Of a DNA stretch of 64,000 nucleotides, positions 48,078-59,529 are shown one piece after another. The stretch's first letter is position 1; the number at the start of each line of letters is the position of its first letter. Under the pieces are notes generated by a model. The model was not told where the DNA came from. It did not search any database and saw only the letters and a list, made by a program, of their open reading frames with translations. A program made the position numbers and the translations under genes. The DNA comes from Parietichytrium sp. I65-24A (taxonomy: Eukaryota > Sar > Bigyra > Thraustochytrida > Thraustochytriidae): positions 5,680-69,679 of the forward strand of contig BLSF01000018.1 of NCBI GenBank assembly GCA_012862575.1, in the 5' to 3' direction.

Positions 48078-50765
48078 ATGGTCGGCGTGGCGAAGACGAT
48101 GGTGAATGTGCTGGGAGAACACTGCGCGGCTGGACGGCTGGAAGATGTCAAGCAGGTGCTAGAGTCGGATCCGGATTGGATAAATTGCGCAGATTTCCGA
48201 GGAGCCACGCCTCTGATCCGAGCTTTGGAGCAGAATCAGGTGCAGGTAGTGGAGTTTTTGCTGGAGCGCGGCGCGGACGTGAATCAGTGCACAAACGACA
48301 ACTGGAGCCCTCTGCATCACTGCGTGAGCAAAGAGCGAGGTTTCGCAGAATGCTTGCGGTTAATTCTCAGCAAAAAGCCTCGAGTGAATGCTGAGAATGC
48401 AGATGGCAATGCCCCCATCAATCTCTGCGCCATGAACAACTTTACAGAGTGCGCGGAGATGCTTATCGACGAAGGCGCGGATATTAATCATGTGAACAGC
48501 GCACAGTGGAGTTCTCTGATGCAGGCTTGTAGCAAAGGGCGAGGGTACAAGAGCATCGTGGAGATGCTGGTTCGTCGTGAAGCTGACGTGAATCTAAGAA
48601 AAGACGACGGAGATACAGCTCTTGGCCTGTGCTGCTTGAACGGGTTCTCAGAGTGTGCCAAGCTCTTAATCGATCACGGGGCGGACGTGAGCAGCCAAAA
48701 GCAAAATCTCTGGAGCCCTCTCATGCATTGCTGTGGCAAAGGGAGAGGATACATTGATATCGTGCGACTTCTGCTCCAAAGCGGAGCGAGCGTTGACGCT
48801 GTTAATGCAGAAGAAAACTCCGCTCTCGCCATATGCTGCATGAACGGATTCGCAGATATTGCCGCCGTTCTTTTAGAGAACGGCGCCGAAGTAGAGCGAC
48901 AGAGCAAAGGGGGCTGGGGCATGCTACATCAGACTGTGTGTAAGGGTCGTGGAGATCAGACTCACTTCGAGGTGGCTAAGTTGCTCCTCGAGCATAACAT
49001 CGACGTCAACATGAAAAACTCGGAACTGAACACTGCCCTCAACTTGGCTGCCATGAACGGCTTCTCCGACATCGCTGCACTGCTGGTGGAGCGAGGCGCC
49101 GATGTCAACAACCAAGCTACCGATGGGTGGAGCCCGCTCCACTGCACTGTCGGCAGCAACCGGGGTTATAAAGAGATTGCTACAATGTTGGTCAGCAACG
49201 GCGCCGACGTGAATCTTCGCAACAACCAGGGCGTGACCCCACTTGCGCTTTGTGCCATGAATAATTTTTGCGACATTGCCAAGCTTCTTATTGGTGCTGG
49301 AGCAAACGTCAACAACAAGAGCGAGTCAGGCTGGACAGCGCTGATGGACGCAAACTCTCGCAATCGCGGTTACTTTGAAATCACGAAACTTTTGGTCGAT
49401 TCCGGTGCAGACGTAAATCAGCAAAGCGGGGAGGGTTTTACGCCATTACATATTGCTTGCTTGTACGGATCGGAAGAGAGTGTTTCGCTGTTAATTTCCA
49501 AGGGCGCAAATCTCAACGCCAAAGAGAAGGACGGTTGGACGCCGCTGCACTGCGTCTATAATGACGACCACCCTCGCCTGAATATTGTAAAGCTCTTGAT
49601 CGACCATGGCTGCGACGTGAATTGCAAGGACAACGCAGGATACACTGCCCTTCACTTGTGGGCTAGTTCCCGGGGAGGCACAGAAGAGCTGGCCTCCATT
49701 CTCTTGGAGGCTGGAGCTGCCGTGAACGCTGTCGCAAACTCTGGGATGACGCCAATCTTAGTCGCTGGGGAGAGTGGGGATCTCAAAAAGGTAAAATTTC
49801 TCGTCGGGCTCGGCGCCGACACAGCCTCTCCGACTTGGGATCTGGACCTCCGCAAGTCGTGCCCAAGCAAGCACACTCTTGTAGATCATCAGGTCGATGA
49901 AGCCCTTTACTGTGGAATCTGTGCAAAGCTCTACTATCCGCCATTCTCCTTCAAGTCATGTCGCGGATGTGATTTTGACGTCTGCCTGGGTTGCACGAAG
50001 AAGCCGGACCCCGTACACTCCATCTTTTCTTTGGAGGATATAGCAAAGCGTGATAAACATACGCGCATTTTGGAATATCTGGCAACTCTTCCAGATGCAA
50101 AAGAGAGGGCCTCGTCGCAAGAGTCGGGTTCTACCAGCGCGCAAAGCTCGAGCGCAAGCGCCGCCGGCCGATCTTCTGCCGCACGGCACGACCTTGACTC
50201 CTTTTCCGAGGGTCGCGACGATGACGAAGAAAAGAGCGATGTGGAGAATGAGGGTCAAGACAACGTGGAGGTCGCCCGGCGTGTGTCTCAGACCAACTCT
50301 TCTTCAGCGACGAGGGAAAACTTGAGCGTGGATCAAGGCGAAGGTGAGGAGGAAGAGGAGGAAGAGACTTCTGATGGTAAGCTTGGGCTGTCTCGGGCAA
50401 GTGACTCCGAAGACGGCGATGATGACAACGATGAGGACGAGGAGGAACAGGAGGAGGAGGCACGCTCTACTCGCGTCTCGAAACCTGCTGCTCAATCCGC
50501 TGCCAAAGCGGCCCCAAGCCCAGCATCAAGCGGGAGCGAGTCTTTTCGTCAGTCCCAGTCCTCCACCAGCTCATCAGGGACCCGCTCTGCAGTACGAAGT
50601 GAGACAACTCCAACAGCAGCATCAGATGCTGCTAGCTCTTCTGGATCCGAGAATAGAGAAGCGGACCCGGAGCCCACAGAGGCGGCCAAACCAAAGAAGG
50701 GCCGGCTCAAGTTCATTCGCTGCATTGCGCCACGCAGCTTAAAGCTCCGTGGTTCGCGCAAATAA
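48078..50765 (+). CDS. ankyrin-repeat protein with C1-like zinc finger and acidic tail
   Basis: 895 aa from ATG 48078 (MVGVAKTMVN). Residues about 8-590 hold some seventeen ankyrin repeats (ATPLIRALEQNQVQVVEFLL, LLLEHNIDVN, GWSPLHCTV and so on), several with a longer 'GRGY.EI' insert that alternates long and short units. About 600-655 is a C1/ZZ-like zinc finger: CPSKHTLVDHQ, then CGIC, CRGC, and FDVCLGC. Residues 690-870 are Ser-rich with long Glu/Asp runs, disordered, and the C-terminus is basic (KPKKGRLKFIR). Ankyrin arrays bind proteins; the finger suggests lipid or protein binding. Its exact role is not recognised. Confidence 0.92.
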   Translation: MVGVAKTMVNVLGEHCAAGRLEDVKQVLESDPDWINCADFRGATPLIRALEQNQVQVVEFLLERGADVNQCTNDNWSPLHHCVSKERGFAECLRLILSKKPRVNAENADGNAPINLCAMNNFTECAEMLIDEGADINHVNSAQWSSLMQACSKGRGYKSIVEMLVRREADVNLRKDDGDTALGLCCLNGFSECAKLLIDHGADVSSQKQNLWSPLMHCCGKGRGYIDIVRLLLQSGASVDAVNAEENSALAICCMNGFADIAAVLLENGAEVERQSKGGWGMLHQTVCKGRGDQTHFEVAKLLLEHNIDVNMKNSELNTALNLAAMNGFSDIAALLVERGADVNNQATDGWSPLHCTVGSNRGYKEIATMLVSNGADVNLRNNQGVTPLALCAMNNFCDIAKLLIGAGANVNNKSESGWTALMDANSRNRGYFEITKLLVDSGADVNQQSGEGFTPLHIACLYGSEESVSLLISKGANLNAKEKDGWTPLHCVYNDDHPRLNIVKLLIDHGCDVNCKDNAGYTALHLWASSRGGTEELASILLEAGAAVNAVANSGMTPILVAGESGDLKKVKFLVGLGADTASPTWDLDLRKSCPSKHTLVDHQVDEALYCGICAKLYYPPFSFKSCRGCDFDVCLGCTKKPDPVHSIFSLEDIAKRDKHTRILEYLATLPDAKERASSQESGSTSAQSSSASAAGRSSAARHDLDSFSEGRDDDEEKSDVENEGQDNVEVARRVSQTNSSSATRENLSVDQGEGEEEEEEETSDGKLGLSRASDSEDGDDDNDEDEEEQEEEARSTRVSKPAAQSAAKAAPSPASSGSESFRQSQSSTSSSGTRSAVRSETTPTAASDAASSSGSENREADPEPTEAAKPKKGRLKFIRCIAPRSLKLRGSRK

Positions 50766-51758
50766 GCCTGTATCCATTTCGACGTCGCACTCTGTTTCCC
50801 AGATCGAGCTGTATACTCGTCAAATCCAACCCCCAACTTGTTCCATTTCTGACCAACAGTATAAATACAAACCATGTCAATTTTAGCGCTACGCGTCTTC
50901 ATCTCCAATTCCAATCAAGCAATACCAGCTCGTCAACCTCTGCTTTCAACAATCCGCGTTCGCTGACAACGAGTGGCATCAACGTGAAAAGTGGCCAAGC
51001 TTGGGTGCAGAACCAGAGTCGATATCTACAAATTTGACGCCGGGCTAAATCAATTCAAAGCTGCCAAATCTGTCAGCCCTTTGCCAGCCATCATGCACAC
51101 TGAACCAGCTCACGACTTTGACGTTCGCAAAGCGAATGAACGATGAGTGACTTCAATTTTCTATCTACTAGAAATAGTTTTTTAATCCAAGTATACTTGT
51201 GTGAACATGGTCGTCTTACCCTCTACACATAGCCGTCAAACTCTTACATGGTACCATATTAGAACTCTTAAGGCAAGCAATAGGTTAGCCGGAAGTTCCC
51301 GCTACCAAATCCCACAGCAAGACAAGAGCATTGCTGACGTAAGTGACTAGTTTCTGCTTAGCTAGACACTAGCGCAATGCTGCATTCCTGCCGTCAGCAG
51401 ACCACAAACGAAGACGTCTTCGTGACGCTCCATAGGACCTGATGCTATTAGCTCGGTAGCTACAGATAGATAGTGTGCATAGATGCACGCCTACCGGCGT
51501 ATACATGAAACCCCTAGGAGCTCGAGGGTTGTAATGCGTGCATTGTTTTTGCACACTGAGCTTAGCGAGAAGAAAGAAAGAAAGAAAAGAGAAAGTGACA
51601 AAGAGAGAAAGAGAGAAAGGTGTGGGACTGTCCGCGCGTTGGACTCGTAGAGTACTTAACTAAAGGAGCATAGAATTGTTTGGTTAGGAGTAGATTATTC
51701 GCACACGTTTGCCGAGTACAACTTCGGTTGCAAGAGCGCTTGAGTGTAGAGGAGAAAG
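50766..51758. other. intergenic region
   Basis: Between the ankyrin gene and phosphoglycerate mutase. 51170-51520 is TAG/CTA-rich; 51567-51620 is a GAAA/GAGA purine repeat just before the mutase promoter. No gene seen. Confidence 0.5.
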
Positions 51759-52789
51759 ATGTTGGGTGAGTTTGTCGACGATGGGGAGAGATTGGTGGGC
51801 GGGCAGGCGACCTGAAAACTGATGCGTGATGCTTGTGTCTGTGTCTGTGTTTGATTTGCGGATTGATGTGCAGTTCTCATGCGGCATGGCCAGTCGATGT
51901 GGAATCGGGGTGAGTTATTTTGTGTTTGGTGCAACGTTTCTCCGTAGCTGCTTGATTGTGCGCTGACAAATGGTGCGTACCGTTGTGATGGATTGTCGTC
52001 GCGTGATTTTGCGCGCTTTCTACTAATTTCGCAGACCCAAACAAGCCGAATCTTCCGTGGAAGTATGCTGGTGCGGTAGACGTCCCTCTTTCGGAGAAAG
52101 GCATCCACGAGGCCATGCAGGCTGGCAAGGCTTTGAAGACAATTCCCATCGACGTGGTGTACTGCTCTATGCTGATCAGGGCACAAACGACGACACTGAT
52201 CGCTCTTGCTACCCACGAAGATGGGAAAGCTCCTCTCCTCGTGCGCGACCGCTCTGCATCGGAAACCGAGCCAAGAGGGCTTCGTGCGCACAAAGCGAAA
52301 ATGTCCAAGGGCTCTCACCAGACTGTGCTCCCCGTGTACTGCTCGAACCAGCTCAATGAACGATCCTTCGGCATCCTGCAGGGCATGTACGAATGGGAGC
52401 AGAAGCGCAAGTACTCTAAGGCTGACCTACAAGCTTTCCGACGGGACTGGGCGATCCCGTTCCCGGGCGGTGAGTCTCAAGCGGAGGTCTATGACAGGAC
52501 GATACAATTTTTTGAGCGCCACATTCGTGGGCAATTGAACGAGGGGAAAAATGTGGTCGTGTGCTGCCACGGCTTTGTGGTAAGGGCAATTCTCGCCCAC
52601 ATCCTCGATCTCACCCCTCTGCGATATGCGGAGGAAATGGAGCTAGATCTCAAACACGACCCTAGCTCACTACTGCATTCTGAGAACGCCATTCCACGGG
52701 TGTTCCACTACACTCCAGACAAGGAAAACACTCGCGGAAAATTCAAGGATGTAACAGACAAGTACCCATTTCACACGGCAAAACTGTAA
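51759..52789 (+). CDS. 2,3-bisphosphoglycerate-dependent phosphoglycerate mutase
   Basis: Three exons: 51759-51765, 51874-51909 and 52035-52789, with introns of 108 and 125 nt (GTGAGT donors; the second has a CTAAT branch-like site). The 265-residue product starts MLVLMRHGQSMWNRDPN, in which RHG carries the phospho-accepting His and is built from exons 1 and 2. Later come DVPLSEKGIHEAMQAGK, SMLIRAQTT, LNERSFGILQG and the second catalytic His in VVVCCHGFVVRAI. It interconverts 3- and 2-phosphoglycerate in glycolysis. The first coding exon is only 7 nt, and exon 2 only 36. An insert of about 25 residues (residues 80-105) replaces the usual loop. Confidence 0.92.
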
Positions 52790-52948
52790 GATGTACTTTA
52801 TGAAATGTCAAGTTTGGAGAAGAAAAGAGGGACAATCGAACCCCGTTTCGCCGCATGCGTTCCCGATTTAGTTTTTAACTCTTAATTTCAAAACTCAATT
52901 CTGTATCGTGTACCGCACATTATCTCTCTCGTTGAAAAGAACACTGCG

Positions 52949-54128
52949 CTAGTATTCCACCTCCTTGGCCAACACCTCAAGAAAACGAAGGGTAAACTCT
53001 TGACGGTCCTTCGCCTCTTCTTTGGCCGTGTTCGTGTTGAGGTATTTTGTGATGTGCACGAGCTTATCGTAAAAGTGCCCAACACCAGATTCTGGGTCTT
53101 GTTCGCCCCCAGTTTTGAGGATCGTCTTGTGCGTTTCACTGGAGCTAGGGTCTACCTTGTACAGCGCACGCGCTTTTGTACCGCCGAATGTGAAACACCT
53201 CGCAATGCCGATTGCACCGATGCTGTCAAGTCGATCTGCGTCTTGAACGACTGCCAGCTCTGGAGTCATAGGGATCGGCTCTGTCCTCTTCATTTGCTTG
53301 CTAAAGGACACATTCCCAACCACATACACGATACGCTCCGCGAGGGCCTGTTCGACCTTGATTTCTTTCAGGAATTCGCTGACCGCATCGGCGCCTGCTG
53401 TACGGCTGCCTTCCTTCGCGTACTTGTGATCTTGGACATCGTGTAACAAAGCGCCCATTTCAACCACGAACAGATCCTTCTCTTCCGCGATTCCCTCACT
53501 TTTTGCAAGTTTCAAAGCAAGTCTACGAACCCTGTCCACGTGCTCAAAGTCTGAACAGAACACAAGGCTGTCCACTGTCAGCAAACTACAAACTGCTTCA
53601 AAGAAACGCGGGCATGATACTGTATTCAACAACTGAGCATCTCTGAAGCGCCCTATTTCTATAAGCTGCGCATCAGGCTGGTCAAACAATTCGACCACGA
53701 AGCACATCCGCATTGCAAAAGCATATGATCGCCAACTGCGAACGAATCAACTCATTCATTCGATATTCCCTTCCCAACAAAGAGATTCGCAAGATTAAGA
53801 ACCTGAATGATTGATTTGTTGCTGCAATCGGCCAATGCGATTATGCAATAATTTATTTCAAACTCCAAATAAAAAACATTGCAAATCTTCGAAAAGCCAA
53901 CTCACCGTGCGACCCGTCATAGCCTTTCATCTCCGCTTTCACATACTCCTCCGCGCTCTTTATCGCGTCCATCTCCATCGCTCTTCCGGAGTAAAGCGTG
54001 CGTCCCAGCCCACTTTGCAACTTGCCAAAGCTTCTCCCCCGTCCCAGTGTCCTCAGCGCGTACCCTCTCAGCATCTTTCCGTCCCACGCAACTCTTGAGT
54101 GGAAGTCCTTATGCTCCATTGGGTCCAT
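52949..54128 (-). CDS. HD-domain metal-dependent hydrolase (YedJ-like), two exons
   Basis: Exon 1 54128-53906, intron 355 nt (GTGAGT ... TTCAG), exon 2 53550-52949; 274 aa. The splice restores GYDGSHDFEHVDRVRRLAL, the normal start of this family, and the metal ligands: His of FEHV, HD in GALLHDVQDHKY, and Asp in VQDADRLDSIGAIGI. Before the HD domain is an Arg-rich stretch (MLRGYALRTLGRGRSFGK) resembling a mitochondrial presequence; the start could be Met1, Met19 or Met51. The family includes nucleotide phosphohydrolases of unknown physiological substrate. An ATG-initiated frame inside the intron (from 53713) joins exon 2 without the splice but lacks the conserved SHD step. Confidence 0.88.
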
Positions 54129-55690
54129 TGGGCTCTGGAACTGTGTCTGTTAACACAGTGAAACCACGAAATCGGTAACAAAAGTGAGCAAGAGCATGGA
54201 TTCAAATGTTAGCGGATCACGATATCCGAAGAACCAAGCGGAACGCAGTTCGAAACCCGATCCGGAACGATTCAAAGAGTATAGAGAACTGTTCGTTTTA
54301 ACGGATATATGACTTGTTCTGTTTCTGTTTTTCCTTGTCATCTTTGTACAATTGAAATTTTTGTACAATTGACGAAAGCGAAACTGTGCAACAGTTAATC
54401 GAATGAAGAAATATCAGAGAACAAACTTACCCTAAATACTGTTCTGAACTCTGTCAGAAGAAGAAGCAAACACAGCTCTCTAACTCTCTAAACTGGCACA
54501 TCTCCGACATCCGTTCCCATCTACAGTTAAAAAGCGCTGAGTGACGCTGTCGGAACAGGAAGGGTGGCAGTTTTGTTTTCCAGTTCGTCGTGTTTCCGGA
54601 ACAGCCAAAACTCTCCGTTTCATGCGACCTTTTCGAAGTTCAAGTCGGCTCACTCCTATCTGTGATGGAAAGAAAACGACAGCCAACTTGCCCACGAAGA
54701 CCATAGTTTGTTCGTGTTCGTGTTCGTCTTCATCATCTTCATGTTCATGTTCATGTTCATGCCCATGTGAAGTGAGTTTAGCTTTTCTTGTCTTGGAAGG
54801 ATTCGGGATCATCGACGTTGATGCGCCAACTTGTTGGTGGAGCGATGGATAGACGGGTGCCCGTCGGCGATTTTACGGTTGCGGCAAGAGGAAAATGGAG
54901 CACTGGGAAGGGCATCAATCTTGGGGATTCTGTGCAGAGCCACATGCATAAAACACTTAACTAAAACCGAACTTCCAACGCTGACGATTGTTTTTCTCCA
55001 TCCCACTCGCGACAACCGCAGGGTGCGGCTCTCGCACACCACTGACACCGGCCGCTTGGCCCGCCAGAGGTTTCCAAGCCAAGCGTGGAAAAATGGCAAA
55101 AATGCTGAATTCTGAATACAAATGAAGGAGAATAATTAAGACTCAAGCAAAAGCAAAAGCAAAAGCTTTTGATGAGCGTGGCCATGCTTCGTTCTGAGCT
55201 TTGAATTCTGGATTTTAATGCTGTGTGGCCGGCTGCTCAGTGACCTTTGGCGCTACAGTCGAGTCGTCTGGGTGACCAACGGATATGGAAGACTGGCAGA
55301 GTGGACATACAGTTCATGTGTATTAAGGAATGCATGGCACTGCCTGGAACAGTACTTGTTTTCTTGCCGGGTGGCCAACCCCCCCACCTTCTGAAGACTC
55401 GTCAGGTAATTGTCGAGCTTCAGCTGCGAGGCTATAGTGACTTGGAGTGCCTGGACGTTTAGCACTAGCTAGAGCGCCGCAAAGCAATCGCATGAAGGCC
55501 ACCCACTCACTCACTCACTCTCTCACTGACACATTCCTTCGTTCACCGGTCTTGGTTGCACGCATTTTGCTCTGGGCAAGTGATTGAACGCGCCAAGTGC
55601 AGGCTGGTGGCGGGCGTGATCGACATTCGCGTGGCTAGGCAGGCAGAGCAGCGAGGCGTGGAATAGCGCTCGGTAGCTCGCTGGTGGAGA
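54129..55690. other. divergent intergenic region, 1.56 kb
   Basis: Contains a TTCATGTTCATG/TTCGTG hexamer-like repeat (54711-54766) and an AAGCAAAAGC repeat (55146-55168). Short ORFs here are repetitive and not protein-like. It serves as promoter space for the HD gene (minus) and the first GABA-B-like receptor (plus). Confidence 0.5.
54711..54766. repeat. (TGTTCA/TGTTCG)n microsatellite
   Basis: Hexamer and trinucleotide repeats of TTCGTG, TTCATC and TTCATG over about 55 bp; on the minus strand this would encode a His-Glu run, which explains a spurious ORF. Confidence 0.85.
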
Positions 55691-58274
55691 ATGAAGATCT
55701 TGAGCCGCCAAAGCGCTTTGGCGGCTTTGGCTCTGGCGGCGAATGGAGCGGGAATGGCCGAGGCGGGCGATATAATTCAGGTAGATTTTCTAGAACCATT
55801 ATTTCATGATGAGCCCACGAACGCCGAAGAATGTGCTTCGTTGGCGCTCGGCTCGTATTGGAACGAAACCTCCAAAACCTGTGTATACACCGCAATTCTC
55901 TACCAAATTGAGAAGGCTGCTGCAGCACTTGCTATAATGCACTTCAACGACAGGAGGGAAGACATCTTGCCGGACTTGGGTACATTGTCGTGCAATAAAA
56001 CAATGTCCCTGGGTTGGATCAACAGCGGAAACACGGTCCGTATTGCAGTACAAAGTCTTCTGCGGCGTCTCAACGAGAAGCTTCCAGATATCGTTATTGG
56101 CGAGTCATCATCATCAGTCACAATGCCGACCTCTTTGATTACCTCAATGTATGATATCCCTCAGATCAGCTACCGTTCAACATCAAAACGTCTCGACGAC
56201 ACAGCCAACTACCCTCGATTCATGCGCACAATCCCGACAGACACCGCGGTGTCTTATTCCATATGCAAATACTGGATCCAGCGCGGATATAGATACGGTG
56301 CTATTGTGTATCAAGTCACCGATTATGGCGAGGCTTTCAAAGAGGACATTTTAAGTAACTGTAACGCACTGGGTATGGTGGAGCTTAAAATTGTTCCGAT
56401 CGAGTATCAGAGCGATTGGACCGAAGAGTCCCTCGATAAAGTGCAGAGCCAGATCGAGTCACTCGGTGATTCCACCATCAAAGTCGTCTGCTTTATTGGG
56501 CATTCGAACCAGAATCCAATGATGAAAAGAATGTTTGAAACAGCGTTCGACAACGGCGCGCTCGGGGAAGGTACAGAATGGTAAGTTTGAACAATGACTC
56601 TCAACAATTCGTTGAACTGTCATCAAGTTCTTTGTTTTTGAAAAGTACGCTCCTCTGATATCTTCACGTCTGGCTGCTTTCGTGATCAGGATTATCGGCG
56701 AGGCCACGCAGATGCCAGAATTGGACACATTGTCTTTGGAGGTGAGACGCGCTGCCATGGGCACAAAACGGGTTCTTGCTGCAGGTGCGTCCACCAGCAA
56801 TCCGCTTTGGCAGGGCTTTACGAACCTCTGGAACCTTTTTGATATTGAGCAAGTCAATTCGCTGATTCCTGAGGAGCATCAGGTTCCAAGTGATTTTTTC
56901 AGCACTACTAGCACGGCTCATGAACTGATGGTCAACGTGTTTCCATTTTTGTATGACACGTTCATGCTCGCTGGGTGGTTGAGCTGTCACACGGACGACA
57001 CATCTGATGTGCCTTTCGGCACCCAAGTTTGGAATCTGAAAACCACCGAGTCATTTGAAGGTCTCACAGGGACGGTGAGGCTAGATGAGATTGGGAATCG
57101 TGCTTTGAGCACGTCGAGTTTCGTGATGACCAATTTCTTCCCCAAAGAAGATAACGGCTTGTATGAAACCTACACCCTTGAGACAGTTGGCGTGTATGAC
57201 CTCGAGACGCAGTCTTGGAACGTTTACGACACAATGCGATCCAACGGAATGTATGATGGGACTTTGTCTGACATACCAATCCCAGATCACGACATGCAGC
57301 TAAACCCGTCCCTCAAAGTGTTGTGTTACGCGTTATTTTCGATCAACTCTCTGGTGGGGCTGAGTTTCTTTTCTTGGACGCTGGCAAACAAAAAGCATCC
57401 CGTCGTGCGCGCGTCCCAGTCCACCTTCTTAGCACTGATTGCTCTTGGTGGCGTAGTGTCCTCCTCTGCAATTTTGCCGCTTACGTTTGACGACGAGGGA
57501 CTTTCGGCGTCTTTGTACAACACTTCAGAGCAATACTCTATTGACGGCACATATGCTTTTGGAAACGCAGGTTGCATGATGTCCTTTTGGCTTTATTGCT
57601 TAGGGTTTCATTTGACTTTCGGGCCTTTGTTCATGAAGACCTATCGCGTGAAGAAATTATTTGAAGGGATCAGTGCGACATTTCAGGCACCCGTCATGGT
57701 CTCGAATATGCAACTGTACTCAGCAATGATGGTCTTTCTCTTTTTGGACATTGCCATAATGCTCACATTTCAGTTCCAAGCACCGTTGGTATTCAAGCGC
57801 GAGATACTACAACGAGATGCATACCAGCAGCCAATGTTGAGCGCCGGGTATTGCTCCAGTTCCAACAGCGCAACATACTTGACGTTGCTTCTGACGCTGC
57901 ATTTTTTTCTCCTTGCTGTCGGGAATGTGATGGCGTACCAGACAAGGTACATCTCCACAGCATTTCAGGAGTCAAAGTACATTTCTATGGCGCTCGTTGG
58001 AAACCTGCAAGTCATTGCTCTCGGTCTCCCCGTTCTCATCATTGTGAGCAACAACCCCACTTCAAATATGCTTGTGCGAGCACTCATTCTCTTTTTGAAT
58101 GACTTGACCGTCATGCTTTGCATCTTTTTGCCCAAAATTTACTTGCAACGCTATGGTTATCATGATGACAAATCGGCCGGAGCAGACTGGCTTCGAAAAC
58201 AGTCTGAGAAACCAAAGGTTTCCTCTGTTGCTCCACAGCCAAATAGTCAAGCAGCACATACCAGTAAATCATAG
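55691..58274 (+). CDS. GABA-B-like class C GPCR, paralogue 1
   Basis: Exons 55691-56580 and 56690-58274 (109-nt intron, phase 2 inside a Trp codon), 824 aa. A signal peptide (MKILSRQSALAALALAANGA) precedes a bilobed periplasmic-binding-type domain with AAAALAIMHFNDRR, VIGESSSSVTMP, YDIPQISYRSTSKRLDD and YPRFMRTIPTD, all typical of the ANF/GABA-B ligand fold. Seven TM helices span about 505-755; the loops FMKTYRVKKLFEGISATFQA and FKREILQRDAYQQP and the TM7 area YQTRYISTAFQESKYISMAL match the GABA-B style. There is no Cys-rich linker as in mGluRs. The C-tail is short (about 55 residues). The ligand is unknown. Confidence 0.93.
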
Positions 58275-59529
58275 CTTAATTAACGTCAAAGAAATACGTG
58301 TTCTTTTGTTCACATGTAGTATGTATACATACATCAATCGACCTTCTTATCTTGATTGAGATGGAAGAGGAAGGAGGCTACCTACCCCCTGGCGTGATGT
58401 TGTCGTCGATGTCGCTTTGCCCTTTTATGAATAACGCCGCCGTCATTGCACTTTGTGTCGGCCGCATCAAATCTGCATGATCCTTTGGCAATTCCTTGAC
58501 CCAAAGCAGCAGCGATAAATGATCTCCTAAAGTGACAGCTTTTATCACCGTCATCATCGATAGATGGTTTAAGGCAGCGACACTCCACAGAGCAAATCGA
58601 AACGCACAGCCATCAATCCATCCACCAACCAACAATTAATTGATGTACAAAAGGCATCCTTTGCCGAGTTCCAACGCAACCAATATTGCTCAACGCCTGA
58701 TAAACCACCTACCATGGTAGAAGTGCTGTAGTGCCAGTCAGTGGTGAGCCGTTACAACGGACAAGTCTGAGTCCCGGGCGAGTCGGAGTGTGAACGCTTC
58801 ACTCTTAACTCGGTACCATTAAAATGTAATCGTCAAACTGTTTGTCCTTTCAGAATTCAGGTTTTTAATTCATTTTAATTTTGAAGTAGTTTCCACCTTA
58901 TGTTTCATTTGACAGCGAACAGTGCTCCGTTAGATCAACATGGAAGAGCATACAGGGGCGGCACTACCAAGTGAGTGCTGCTCCCATGCACAGCAGTGAG
59001 TCGCGTAAGCCAAGCTCCACTGCAACTCCCAAAGTCTCAACGAAATACCTGGAACGAGAGCGTGTTAGGGATTGGGGGAATGCGAAAGCTGGGAAGCCAT
59101 TTGCGCTTCGATAGTATCGCGAACGGGACGTTTGAACGGAGATTTCGTGCCCGAGCGAAGAAAAGACCAACTCTGAGTTCGAAATGCGCTCCTCCGACCA
59201 TCTTTCTTCCACAAAGGTGCAAAAGGCAAATGTTCTGGCCGATTCGTATGCTTCTAAGGTGCTGGGCCGAATCAAATGTGAAGCTGGAAGCGCTGCTTTG
59301 CAGGATTACTGCTCTCAGAAGACATAACTGACACCTCCAAATACTCCTGACTTTGAACTCTCCAATGACAACTACATGAAATTAAGTATGTCTTGATTGG
59401 AAGCTCGACTGCATAGCCGGTGACTACAGCAGAAAGTCGAGAGCAACCTCCTTGGAGCAAATTGACGAAGCGGAGCAGGCAGCTGGCAGCTAGCGGCTAG
59501 CAGCTGGCGCGGTCGCAGGTCGCTCGGGC
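58275..59529. other. spacer between the two receptor genes
   Basis: 1.25 kb between tandem receptor genes, without detectable duplication of the flanks and without a supported gene. Confidence 0.5.

Noticed and set aside
53551-53713. Start of the HD protein at 53713 without an intron
   Set aside because: The frame is open, but it lacks the conserved SHD step and has an atypical N-terminus; the spliced exon at 54128-53906 restores the family consensus with canonical splice signals.
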